A stretch of 64,000 nt of DNA from Nonomuraea glycinis (GCF_014646515.1 NZ_BMNK01000002.1:124001-188000); one strand, 5' to 3'; positions 8,722-15,941 are shown, counted from the stretch's first letter. Notes: generated by a model not told the origin, from the letters alone. Made by a program: numbers and translations.

Positions 8722-8760
8722 GATGTATACAAGCGTCTATGACAGACGTACGTATACATC
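8722..8760. promoter_or_regulatory. Nested palindromic operator between tetR and P450 genes
   Basis: The outer arms GATGTATAC (8722-8730) and GTATACATC (8752-8760) and the inner arms CGTCT (8734-8738) and AGACG (8744-8748) share one centre, base 8741. GTATAC elements within the arms could also act as -10 boxes for both divergent promoters, so a bound TetR would block both genes. Confidence 0.8.
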
Positions 8761-8775
8761 TGAGGAGATGCCGTC

Positions 8776-10072
8776 ATGCTGCCACCCGGCCCACGACTCC
8801 CCTCGCCGCTCCAGCTGGCGTGGTTCGCGAGAGATCCGGCAGGGCTGTTCGAGAGCTGTCACCGCAGGTACGGCCCGGTCTTCACGATGCGATACCCCGG
8901 CTTCCCGCCCGAGGTGTACGTCGCCACCGCGGAGCTGGCCGAGCAGGTCTACCGGACCGACGCGGGCGGAGGGAACGCCGGCGAGGCCCGGCGTGACTTC
9001 CTCGAACTCCTGGTGGGCGCGCACTCGGTGCTGACCCTGGACGGCGACGACTGGGCGAAACACCGCAAGGCGCTCACCCCCCCTGCGTGCCAGGCAGGTC
9101 GCCGGCTACCACGACGAGATCGCGGCCATCGCCGCCGAGAAGATCGCCACCTGGCCGCTGGGCGAGCCGTTCACGCTGCGCGACCGCATGCAGGAGATCA
9201 CGCTGGAGATCATCATCCGGCTGGTCTTCGGCATCCGCGACGCCGGGCGCATCGGCCGGCTGCGGGCGTTGCTCCCGCGGCTGATCGAAGCCGGTGGGTC
9301 CATGTCCGTGGCGATGCTGCCGCCCCGGCTGCGCGAGCCGATGGCCCGCCTGCCGTTCTCGCCGTACGTGCGCTTCCTCAGGGTGCGCGCCGCCGTCGAC
9401 GCGATCCTGTTCGAGGAGATCGCCCGCCGCAGGAAGGAGCCCGAAGGGACGGACGTACTGAGCAGGTTGCTGGCGACCGGGCTCGGCGACCAGGAGGTGC
9501 GCGACGAGCTGATCACTTTGCTGATCGCCGGGCACGAGACCACGGCGACCGGCCTGGCGTGGGCCTTCGAGCGACTGCTGCGCCTGCCGGACGTGCTGCG
9601 ACGGCTGCCGGACGACGAGCCCTACCTCGACGCGGTGATCAAGGAGGTGCTACGCGTCCGGCCCGTCGTCTATGAGGCTCCCAGGGTGCTCGACGCCCCG
9701 CTACGGCTGGGTGGGTATGAGATCCCGGCCGGATGGTACGCGGGACCGTCGATCCCGCTCGTGCACCACGACGCGGCGGTCTTCCCGTCGCCGGAGGAGT
9801 TCCGGCCGGAACGCTTCCTCGGCGGACGGCAGAGCCTCGACGGGCGGCAGAGCAGAGCCTGGATGCCGTTCGGCGGCGGCCGTCGCTTCTGCGTCGGCGC
9901 GCAGCTGGCACTGCTGGAGATGCGGGTCATCATCCGCGAAGTGCTACGCCGCCTGGAGCTCACGGCACCGGATCCGGCGCCCGAGGCCAGGCGGCTCGCG
10001 AACGTCACCTTCGCTCCCGCACGACTAACGCGCGTTATTGCGCGCGCTCACTATCCTGCTCGGACGCCGTAG
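8776..10072 (+). pseudogene. Cytochrome P450, interrupted by a frameshift in a C7 run
   Basis: Two frames together give a complete P450. The first runs MLPPGPRLPSPLQLAWFARD to HRKALTPP. The second resumes with LRARQVAGYHDEIAAIAAEK and carries the I-helix AGHETTATGL, the ExxR helix (KEVLR) and the haem loop FGGGRRFCVGAQ with its Cys ligand. The frame breaks at seven consecutive C residues at 9077-9083; removing one C (or adding two) restores it. All catalytic motifs are conserved, so the lesion is recent, a sequencing error, or a phase-variable tract. An RBS GAGGAG precedes ATG 8776. The 3' end overlaps the convergent DUF3073 gene by 38 bases. Confidence 0.88.
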
Positions 10073-10205
10073 CCGAGCGCATCTCATCCCGCTCGTCGTC
10101 GGCGCCCAACTCCTTGCGGAGCCGGTCATAGTCGATGTTGTGGTTGGTGTACTTCAGCTGGCGAGCGACCTTCGTCTGCTTCGCCTTGGCTCTTCCTCGG
10201 CCCAT
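10035..10205 (-). CDS. DUF3073 family protein
   Basis: 56 residues: MGRGRAKAKQTKVARQLKYT, then NHNIDYDRLRKELG and an acidic tail. The MGRGRAKAKQTKVARQLKY start is the DUF3073 signature. It is very basic at the N-terminus and acidic at the C-terminus. GGGAG lies 5 bases before the ATG. The function is unknown; the family is widespread in actinobacteria. It overlaps the P450 3' end. Confidence 0.92.
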   Translation of the reverse strand: MGRGRAKAKQTKVARQLKYTNHNIDYDRLRKELGADDERDEMRSATASEQDSERAQ

Positions 10206-10291
10206 GGCTACTCCCTAGTCCCCGCTGTCATCCTAGCCAACAACGTTACGACTTGAAGAATTATGCAACTGCGCTCGATTAGTCTGGCAGT

Positions 10292-10624
10292 ATGCACGTG
10301 GAGGTCAACCAGGCCAAGGCCGACTTCTTCCGAACTCTCGGCCACCCCGCTCGCATCCGAGTGTTGGAGCTACTCCAGGAAGGGCCACTGCCCGTCAGGG
10401 AGCTCCTGGCCCAGATCGACATCGAGGCGTCCAGCCTCTCCCAGCAGCTCGCGGTCCTGCGCAGGGCGGGCATCGTGAGCGCCATCCGCGAAGGCAGCAC
10501 CGTGGTCTACACGCTGGCCACTCCGGAGCTCGCCGACCTGCTCGTCACCGCCCGCCGCATCCTGACCGACATGCTCGCCGACCAGGGCCAGTTGCTGGCA
10601 GAGCTCCGGGCGGAGGTCACCTAG
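10292..10624 (+). CDS. ArsR/SmtB family transcriptional regulator
   Basis: 110 residues forming a winged helix (FFRTLGHPARIRVLELLQEG; SSLSQQLAVLRRAGIVSAIR; REGSTVVYTLATPELADLL). No Cys residues are present, so a classical metal-thiolate sensor site is absent and the ligand is unknown. The 86-base upstream gap from DUF3073 (divergent) holds the promoter. A hairpin separates it from menB. Confidence 0.9.
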   Translation: MHVEVNQAKADFFRTLGHPARIRVLELLQEGPLPVRELLAQIDIEASSLSQQLAVLRRAGIVSAIREGSTVVYTLATPELADLLVTARRILTDMLADQGQLLAELRAEVT

Positions 10625-10635
10625 GCCGCCCTGAG

Positions 10636-10668
10636 GGGCCAGAGCCCTCATCGGTTAGGCTCTGGCCC
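10636..10668. terminator. Perfect 11-bp hairpin abutting the menB start codon
   Basis: GGGCCAGAGCC (10636-10646) pairs with GGCTCTGGCCC (10658-10668) around an 11-nt loop. It starts 11 bases after the ArsR stop and ends directly before the menB ATG. It may end the arsR transcript or act as an operator or translation-control element; no RBS is visible in front of menB. Confidence 0.6.
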
Positions 10669-11547
10669 ATGGTCTCCGAGCTCTTCGATGCCAAGGCGTG
10701 GCAGGTCGTCGACGGTTTCGACTTCGCCGACATCACCTACCACCGCGCCGTCGACCAGGGCACCGTGCGGATCGCGTTCAACCGCCCGGAGGTGCGCAAC
10801 GCCTTCCGGCCGCAGACCGTGGACGAGCTCTACCGCGCCCTCGACCACGCCCGCCAGAGCACGGACGTGGGCTGCGTCCTGCTGACCGGCAACGGCCCGT
10901 CGCCCAAGGACGGCGGCTGGGCGTTCTGCTCCGGCGGCGACCAGCGCATCAGGGGCAAGGACGGCTATCAGTACGCCGACGGCACGGCCTCGACCGGCCG
11001 CCTGCACATTCTCGAGGTGCAGCGGCTGATCCGCTTCATGCCCAAGATCGTCATCGCCGTGGTCCCCGGCTGGGCCGCGGGCGGCGGGCACAGCCTGCAC
11101 GTTGTGGCCGATCTCACACTCGCCAGCGCCGAGCACGGCCTGTTCAAGCAGACCGACGCCGACGTGGCGAGCTTCGACGGCGGCTTCGGCTCGGCTTACC
11201 TGGCCCGCCAGGTGGGCCAGAAGTTCGCCCGGGAGATCTTCTTCCTCGGCGACACCTACTCCGCCGCGGACGCCCACCGGATGGGCATGGTCAACGCGGT
11301 CGTGCCGCACGAGGAGCTGGAGACGGTGGCCCTGGAGTGGGGCCGCAAGATCAACGGCAAGTCGCCGACGGCCCAGCGGATGCTGAAGTTCTCCTTCAAC
11401 CTGATCGACGACGGGCTGGTGGGGCAGCAGGTGTTCGCCGGTGAGGCGACCCGGCTGGCCTACATGACGGACGAGGCCGCCGAGGGCCGCGACTCCTTCC
11501 TGGACAAGCGCGAGCCCGACTGGTCCCCGTACCCCTGGCACTACTAG
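10669..11547 (+). CDS. menB: 1,4-dihydroxy-2-naphthoyl-CoA synthase (MenB)
   Basis: 292-residue crotonase-fold enzyme that closes the second ring of the naphthoquinone in menaquinone synthesis. It has the long form typical of MenB: DITYHRAVDQGTVRIAFNRP, the oxyanion hole FCSGGDQRIRG, VVPGWAAGGGHSLHVVADLT, SFDGGFGSAYLAR, and the C-terminal DWSPYPWHY. The N-terminus MVSELFDAKAW fits the family, so the ATG is right although no RBS is seen. Its 3' end (from 11418) is duplicated at 15608-15734. Confidence 0.95.
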   Translation: MVSELFDAKAWQVVDGFDFADITYHRAVDQGTVRIAFNRPEVRNAFRPQTVDELYRALDHARQSTDVGCVLLTGNGPSPKDGGWAFCSGGDQRIRGKDGYQYADGTASTGRLHILEVQRLIRFMPKIVIAVVPGWAAGGGHSLHVVADLTLASAEHGLFKQTDADVASFDGGFGSAYLARQVGQKFAREIFFLGDTYSAADAHRMGMVNAVVPHEELETVALEWGRKINGKSPTAQRMLKFSFNLIDDGLVGQQVFAGEATRLAYMTDEAAEGRDSFLDKREPDWSPYPWHY

Positions 11548-11550
11548 CCG
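11418..11550. repeat. Direct repeat, left copy: menB 3' end
   Basis: 133 bases from GGTGGGGCAG inside menB to three bases past its stop. They recur at 15608-15734 in the same orientation with 5 substitutions and a 6-base deletion. Integrative elements that insert into gene 3' ends leave this footprint; homologous recombination with a foreign menB would too. Confidence 0.85.
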
Positions 11551-11684
11551 GGCGCCCAGGATCCGATCCCCACGCCAGGCCGACAGCTGACCACCGCGAA
11601 GATCAAGCGATGCGGCGACTCCCCATGTGGGCAGAACGTCTATCTGCCATGCCCTGCCGAACCTGGTTTCCAAGTCTTCCGGGG

Positions 11685-12110
11685 TCATGACCCGTCCGTC
11701 ACGTAGCCAGGAAGTAGCGGCGGGACCCTGGCCGACTCGTGCGAGGGGATGATGTACCGCCTGTCCGGTGCCAGGCCGCCGCGTCGGTCAGCCTGTGCCA
11801 CATCCACGAGGTACGCACCGGATCGCGGAGCTATCCGCACGGTGGCGACACGCCATCCTTGAGGAGCGAAGATCAGCAACTCTGGCGGGTGGCGATGTTG
11901 CGTGCTTCCTGGAGGCGCGGGCCAGGTTGATGACTTAAGAGTGAGCTTGAGATATTCGACGATGTAGGTACGTATTCCGCGCTGGATCAGCAGATTACGC
12001 AGTTCCGCGAGAGTTTTGTCGTGCTTGGCCGCGATGACGTCGCTGATCGGCTCCCGAGTGGGGTCCGTATGGGACTCTTCAGCCATTTTCTCCCGTAGTT
12101 CGTGAATCAT
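11685..12110 (-). CDS. Hypothetical protein, 141 aa
   Basis: MIHELREKMAEESHTDPTRE, then a segment with LAELRNLLIQRGIRTYIVEY and a C-terminal half with LIFAPQGWRVATVRIAP and LVDVAQADRRGG. No family is recognised. An internal ATG at codon 9 (12086) is an alternative start. It is transcribed divergently from the Scr1-type regulator remnant, across a 257-base gap with TGTCCG-type repeats. There is no signal peptide or membrane segment. Confidence 0.55.
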   Translation of the reverse strand: MIHELREKMAEESHTDPTREPISDVIAAKHDKTLAELRNLLIQRGIRTYIVEYLKLTLKSSTWPAPPGSTQHRHPPELLIFAPQGWRVATVRIAPRSGAYLVDVAQADRRGGLAPDRRYIIPSHESARVPPLLPGYVTDGS

Positions 12111-12186
12111 CGAGTATCACCGACCTTGTCCGTGTCCGAAAATACGGCATCCGCCGCAACAAGAACTCAGAAATATCCGTCTCTTG

Positions 12187-12218
12187 ATCCGGACAGGATG
12201 ATGAGGGCCTGTCCGGAT
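12187..12218. promoter_or_regulatory. 11-bp inverted repeat, candidate operator
   Basis: ATCCGGACAGG (12187-12197) and CCTGTCCGGAT (12208-12218) form perfect arms with a 10-base spacer. Further TGTCCG boxes lie in the same gap near 12128, 12134, 12290 and 12345, and one at about 13160 before the RiPP precursor. The set suggests sites for one regulator of the island. Confidence 0.55.
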
Positions 12219-12367
12219 GGTCTGCCGGTTTCCCCGAGAAGCATTCCTAGAGTGCTCTCTCCCAGTTACTTTGTATCTACCAAGCGACTGTCCGTATCCA
12301 GACAACCGCTGTACGCCTTGTCTGTGCGGTATTCGGGAGAGCTGTCCGGAGCAATTGGAGGAGCGGC

Positions 12368-12884
12368 ATGTCGGCGGATGAACAGACTCCATCCCCGAAC
12401 GAGGGCAACCCGTACGGTGCGGCATTGAGGGAAGCCCGGATGGCGGCCGGCCTATCCCAGGCGGCCATGGGGTCGTTGATCCCGTGCAGCGAAAGCTTGA
12501 TCGGTCTGATTGAACGAGGCAAGCGAAAGCCGACCAGGAATTTCACCCTCTCGGCGGAAACTGTCCTGAATCTGGGCGGGGAACTGCTTCGTCTGCTGTC
12601 AAGCGCCACGGTTGTGTCGGCTCCGAAGTGGTTCAGAGAGTGGCCCAAAGTGGAGGAGAACGCCCACACGATCCGCACATGGCAACCCCTGGTCATTCCG
12701 GGGCTTCTACAGACGCCGGCCTACGCGCGAGCGATCCTCGGTGCTGAGCCAGGAGTCACCCACACCTGGATCGAGGAGACGAAAGGTTAATCTCAGATAC
12801 GACGCGATCCATAAGTGGGCCCATCCCATACACGTGAGCGAGCGACTGGTACGTGAGGTGGCGGCAAGGTATGAGAATCACTGA
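12368..12884 (+). pseudogene. Scr1-type XRE/DUF5753 regulator, internally deleted
   Basis: The first 140 codons give an XRE helix-turn-helix (AALREARMAAGLSQAAMGSL; SESLIGLIERGKRKPT), then the opening of DUF5753 (WQPLVIPGLLQTPAYARAIL), ending at TAA 12788-12790. In another frame the sequence then resumes with the usual DUF5753 C-terminus (VNLRYDAIHKWAHPIHVSER, then LVREVAARYENH, stop at 12884). Full-length members are near 280 residues, so about half the sensor domain and the frame are missing. GGAGG precedes the ATG. The remnant stop overlaps the DUF397 start, preserving the ancestral operon joint. The 140-residue N-terminal DNA-binding piece might still be made. Confidence 0.75.
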
Positions 12885-13095
12885 TGAGCTGCGCGTCGAG
12901 CTGAATGCCGCAGAATGGACGAAATCCACACTTTCCGGCTCCAGCGGAGGCGACTGTCTCTATGTGGCCAAGCTGAGTGGCGATCGCTACGCGATCAGGG
13001 ACTCCGAGCAGCCGGACGTTGAGCCGCTGCTCTTGCGTGGGAGCGTCTTCCGCGCCTTCGTGGGCGGTGCGAAACTCGGCGAGTTCGACATCTGA
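12871..13095 (+). CDS. DUF397 domain-containing protein
   Basis: 74 residues: MRITDELRVELNAAEWTKST, then LSGSSGGDCLYVAKLSGDRY, AIRDSEQP, LLRGSVFRAFVGGAKLGEFD. W-KSS-like, G-CVEVA-like and VRDSK-like motifs place it in DUF397, whose members are encoded next to Scr1/WhiJ-type regulators and act with them in development or antibiotic control. Its ATG overlaps the stop of the DUF5753 remnant. Confidence 0.88.
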   Translation: MRITDELRVELNAAEWTKSTLSGSSGGDCLYVAKLSGDRYAIRDSEQPDVEPLLLRGSVFRAFVGGAKLGEFDI

Positions 13096-13201
13096 CCACT
13101 CAGGACAAGAGGTCCCCATCACTACAGGGGCCTCCGCCCTTCCCCCCTTCACCACAAAGAGTGTCCGTACGGTTACAGACGGCTCTGGTTTTCTTCCCAA
13201 T

Positions 13202-13228
13202 CCCTTGATGGCTCCGTAGCGTCAAGGG
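13202..13228. other. Small hairpin in the leader of the RiPP operon
   Basis: CCCTTGA (13202-13208) pairs with TCAAGGG (13222-13228), 30 bases before the precursor start and 16 before its GGAAGG ribosome-binding site. It could be an operator or a leader hairpin. Confidence 0.4.
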
Positions 13229-13258
13229 AGAAAGGCTCCCCAGCGGAAGGAAATCTCG

Positions 13259-13498
13259 ATGGCCATGACGCCAAATCAGACAGTGCGACCGTGGGGCTTG
13301 AGTCGTATGGCCCCGCATTGCTCAGTCGCTCCCCTGGAATACGCCACGGTCACGTTCGATCCCGAAACGCAGCTCACCCACTTCCATGACGCCGGTGGTG
13401 CGATCGTGGACATGCAGCGCGGAACGGTAACCACGTCGCAGGGTGGTAGTGACGGCTCGGCCAACTCGCCCAAGGTCGCGGACGACAGCAACGACTGA
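13259..13498 (+). CDS. tgmA: ATP-grasp-modified RiPP precursor (graspetide precursor)
   Basis: 79 residues. The leader carries the family hallmark PWGLSR (11-16), the segment PLEYATVTFDPETQLTHF (25-42) and AGGAIVDM (45-52). The C-terminal core (about 54-79) is RGTVTTSQGGSDGSANSPKV, then ADDSND: hydroxyl residues that can act as nucleophiles (T56, T58, T59, S60, S64, S67, S70, S77) and acidic acceptors (D65, D75, D76, D79). D65-G66 is the single Asp-Gly and the best candidate for aspartimide formation by the encoded methyltransferase. GGAAGG lies 8 bases before ATG 13259; ATG 13265 is possible. The stop overlaps the next start (TGATG). Confidence 0.9.
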   Translation: MAMTPNQTVRPWGLSRMAPHCSVAPLEYATVTFDPETQLTHFHDAGGAIVDMQRGTVTTSQGGSDGSANSPKVADDSND

Positions 13499-14472
13499 TG
13501 CCACCAACGCCGACCACTGTGTTGGTTGTCACGTCATTGATTGACGAGACGGCCAACACGGTCATAAGAGTCCTGATCGAGCGCGAAGTGCGAGTGGTAC
13601 GCGTCGATCCCGCCGACATCGGTACTGCGCTGACATTCAGTGCCCATATCGGTAACGGTCGTGACTCGTGGGGTGGCAGGCTTCTCACGCCAAGCCGTGA
13701 CGTCTCCCTGGAGGAGATCGGGGCCACCTACTACCGGCGCCCCAGCCCTTGGCGTAGTGACGCCGCTGACGAACAGGTACGGCAGTTCGTGATCACCGAG
13801 GCTCGCCATGGGCTCAGAGGGCTGCTGAGGACCCTGCCGAACTGCCGTTACGTCAACCATCCCGCCGCCACCGAAGGTGCGGACTTCAAGGTCGCGCAGT
13901 TGCAGGTGGCTGTGCGAGCAGGGATGAAGATTCCTGAGACGTTGGTTACCAACGATCTCGACGCCGCCCGGAAATTCGCTCTTGAACACGAACACATCAT
14001 CTACAAGTCGTTCCGAGGGGTTCCGCCGGGCGCGGGCTGCCAGGTAGGCGCCATATGGACGCAGCGGATCAGTGCAGATGATCTGAACGGGTCATTGTCG
14101 GTGACCGCTCACCTGTTTCAAAAGGAGATTCAGAAGACCGCTGACGCGAGAGTGACCGTGGTAGGCCGGAAGGTGTTTGCGAGCAGGATCACCGCTCCCG
14201 ATGGCGCGCTTGATTGGAGACGCGGAGATTGGCGTGAGCTGATCCACGAGCCCATCGAAGTACCCGAAGCGATCAGGGAGGCTCTATACACCTACCTCGC
14301 ACACTTCGGCCTGGAGTTCGGTTGTTTCGATTTCGCCATCGAAGAGAGCAGGGCGGGAGAAATCTGGACGTTCATCGAATGTAACCCGAATGGCCAATGG
14401 GGATGGCTGCCGGACTGCGACGCGATAGCGCATGCCTTCGCGGACGTACTACTGGAAGGATGGTGGCCATGA
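13498..14472 (+). CDS. tgmB: ATP-grasp ribosomal peptide maturase
   Basis: 324 residues. An ATP-grasp ligase that would join side-chain carboxylates of the precursor core to Ser/Thr (ester) or Lys (amide) groups, giving a macrocyclic graspetide. Visible elements: N-terminal pre-grasp fold (VLVVTSLIDETANTVIRVLI), YYRRPSPWR, the nucleotide loop KVAQLQVAVRAGMKIPETLV, IIYKSFRG, ARVTVVGRKVFASRI, and the metal-binding ECNPNGQW near residue 294. Its start overlaps the tgmA stop and its stop overlaps the tgmC start, so the three genes are translationally coupled. Confidence 0.93.
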   Translation: MPPTPTTVLVVTSLIDETANTVIRVLIEREVRVVRVDPADIGTALTFSAHIGNGRDSWGGRLLTPSRDVSLEEIGATYYRRPSPWRSDAADEQVRQFVITEARHGLRGLLRTLPNCRYVNHPAATEGADFKVAQLQVAVRAGMKIPETLVTNDLDAARKFALEHEHIIYKSFRGVPPGAGCQVGAIWTQRISADDLNGSLSVTAHLFQKEIQKTADARVTVVGRKVFASRITAPDGALDWRRGDWRELIHEPIEVPEAIREALYTYLAHFGLEFGCFDFAIEESRAGEIWTFIECNPNGQWGWLPDCDAIAHAFADVLLEGWWP

Positions 14473-15602
14473 CAGAAACAGCCGCAGGGCTTCGCCTCGA
14501 ACTGGCGAACACAATAGGTTCTGCCGACTGGCGCAAGGCGCTGGAAATAGTGCCTCGCGAACGGTTTCTGGGTGATGCCATATACCTGCCTCACAAAGGC
14601 CGGGACGACCTATGGGTCCCGATGCGCTGTGCCGACACGGGCGAAGGCGAATGGCTTGCCCTGGTCTACGCCAACGAGACCTGGGTGACGCAGGTGGGCG
14701 GCGTCATGGCCGAAGACGCCTCGGAGCTCGTGACAGGGCGGCCGTCGTCGTCATCGACCTTGCCCGGCCTGGTTGTGCGGATGCTGGAGGCCGCCCGGAT
14801 CGGCGAGAGTGACAAGGTTCTGGAGATCGGCACGGGCACGGGCTACTCGACGTCGCTGATGTGTCAGCGGCTCGGCAGCGACGCGGTCACTTCGATCGAG
14901 TACGACCCGGTGGTAGCCGCCCGGGCTCGTGACGCGATCCTCAAGGCGGGTTACACCCCGACGTTGGTGGTCGGAGACGGGCTGTACGGATACGCCGAGA
15001 ACGCTGAATACGATCGGCTCATCGCAACATGTTCCGTTCGCACGATCCCGCTCGCGTGGCCGCAGCAGGTCCGCGATGGCGGCACCATCACAGCCCCGAT
15101 GCGGGGATGGATGGGTGGGGTGGCGTTCGCGCATCTCACTGTGGCGGGTGACGGCGCCGCGAGTGGCCGCTTTCTGAAAGACGACCTGTCTTTCATGACC
15201 GCCCGCTCCCACCTGCCTCCTCCGCTCCCGCCGTTGGTCAGAGGCGTTGGAGACGTACGCGAGACCAGAATCGATCCGTCGGCTCTGGACGACCAAGCGG
15301 CTCTGTGGGTCGCTCAGCTCGCCGTGCCACAGGCCCAGTGCGTCTGGGGCGAGAACGACACGACCTTCCTGATCGATGTCGATTCCGGTTCACGCGCCGT
15401 GGTCGAGCCGCAGTCCACAGGCGGCTGGACAGTTCATCAGCATGGCCCGGTCAAGCTGTGGGACGCCGTCGAAGACGCCGTTCTGCTGTGGCGGGAAGCC
15501 GGTCAGCCGCACCAGTCCACCTTCGGCCTGACCGTGACGCCCGAAAGGCAGCGCGTATGGCTGGGCCACCCCGACGGACCGTCGTGGAACCTACCCGCCT
15601 GA
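14469..15602 (+). CDS. tgmC: PIMT-like methyltransferase of an ATP-grasp peptide maturase system
   Basis: 377 residues. It resembles protein-L-isoaspartate O-methyltransferase: VPRERFLGDAIYLP, SSSTLPGLVVRMLEAA, the SAM loop VLEIGTGTGYSTSL, VTSIEYDP, and a long C-terminal extension characteristic of the RiPP-associated subfamily. Homologues in characterised graspetide clusters methylate a core Asp, which then closes to an aspartimide. ATG 14469 overlaps the tgmB stop (ATGA). The gene ends 5 bases before the second menB 3'-end copy. No exporter or protease gene is present, so maturation and release would need outside factors. Confidence 0.92.
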   Translation: MTETAAGLRLELANTIGSADWRKALEIVPRERFLGDAIYLPHKGRDDLWVPMRCADTGEGEWLALVYANETWVTQVGGVMAEDASELVTGRPSSSSTLPGLVVRMLEAARIGESDKVLEIGTGTGYSTSLMCQRLGSDAVTSIEYDPVVAARARDAILKAGYTPTLVVGDGLYGYAENAEYDRLIATCSVRTIPLAWPQQVRDGGTITAPMRGWMGGVAFAHLTVAGDGAASGRFLKDDLSFMTARSHLPPPLPPLVRGVGDVRETRIDPSALDDQAALWVAQLAVPQAQCVWGENDTTFLIDVDSGSRAVVEPQSTGGWTVHQHGPVKLWDAVEDAVLLWREAGQPHQSTFGLTVTPERQRVWLGHPDGPSWNLPA

Positions 15603-15607
15603 AGCCA

Positions 15608-15734
15608 GGTGGGGCAGCAGGTGTTCGCCGGTGAGGCGGCCCACCTGGCCTACATGACGGACGAGGCCGCCGAAGGCCGCGACTCCTTCCTGGACAAGCG
15701 CGAGCCCGACTGGTCTCCCTGGCACTACTAGCCG
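15608..15734. repeat. Direct repeat, right copy: menB 3'-end remnant
   Basis: 127 bases matching menB 11418-11550 with 5 substitutions and a 6-base deletion (PYP shortened to P, giving DWSPWHY then stop). It has no upstream menB sequence and so is not expressed as a protein. Together with the left copy it brackets the graspetide island. Confidence 0.85.
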
Positions 15735-15749
15735 AGGTCGCCTGGCCAC

Positions 15750-15793
15750 CATCTATGTAGATGCCATCTACGTAGATGGCATCTACATAGATG
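15750..15793. promoter_or_regulatory. 44-bp perfect palindrome made of three 12-bp operator-like units
   Basis: ATCTATGTAGAT (15751-15762), ATCTACGTAGAT (15766-15777) and ATCTACATAGAT (15781-15792) repeat every 15 bases with GCC and GGC spacers. The whole stretch, including C 15750 and G 15793, is its own reverse complement. Arms ATCTA/TAGAT resemble sites of TetR-like repressors. No regulator gene is adjacent; an IS605-type element follows directly. Confidence 0.75.
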
Positions 15794-15941
15794 CTGTGGG
15801 AAACCCCGTCGCGTTCAGCGGACGGGCTGTTTCAGCGTGATCTGGCGTGGAACCCCGGGCGTTCACGCCCGGGAGGAAACGACAGCGCGGGAGGGCCTCC
15901 AGGCCCGAGCGGTGCCCTGACAGTCGGTCTGCGTGGGTGAC

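Larger units (their letters stand above)
11551..15607. mobile_element. Candidate acquired segment carrying the graspetide cluster
   Basis: The 4.06 kb between the two menB 3'-end copies holds only accessory genes: a hypothetical protein, a decayed Scr1-type regulator, DUF397 and tgmABC. The stretch around 11.9-12.4 kb is visibly richer in A+T than the flanks. No integrase or transposase lies inside it, so it is either a decayed integrative element or a segment brought in by recombination through menB homology. Confidence 0.55.

Noticed and set aside
11548..11684. Integrase attachment core or tRNA-like end next to menB
   Set aside because: No tRNA, no integrase and no short exact core beyond the menB repeat itself could be recognised.
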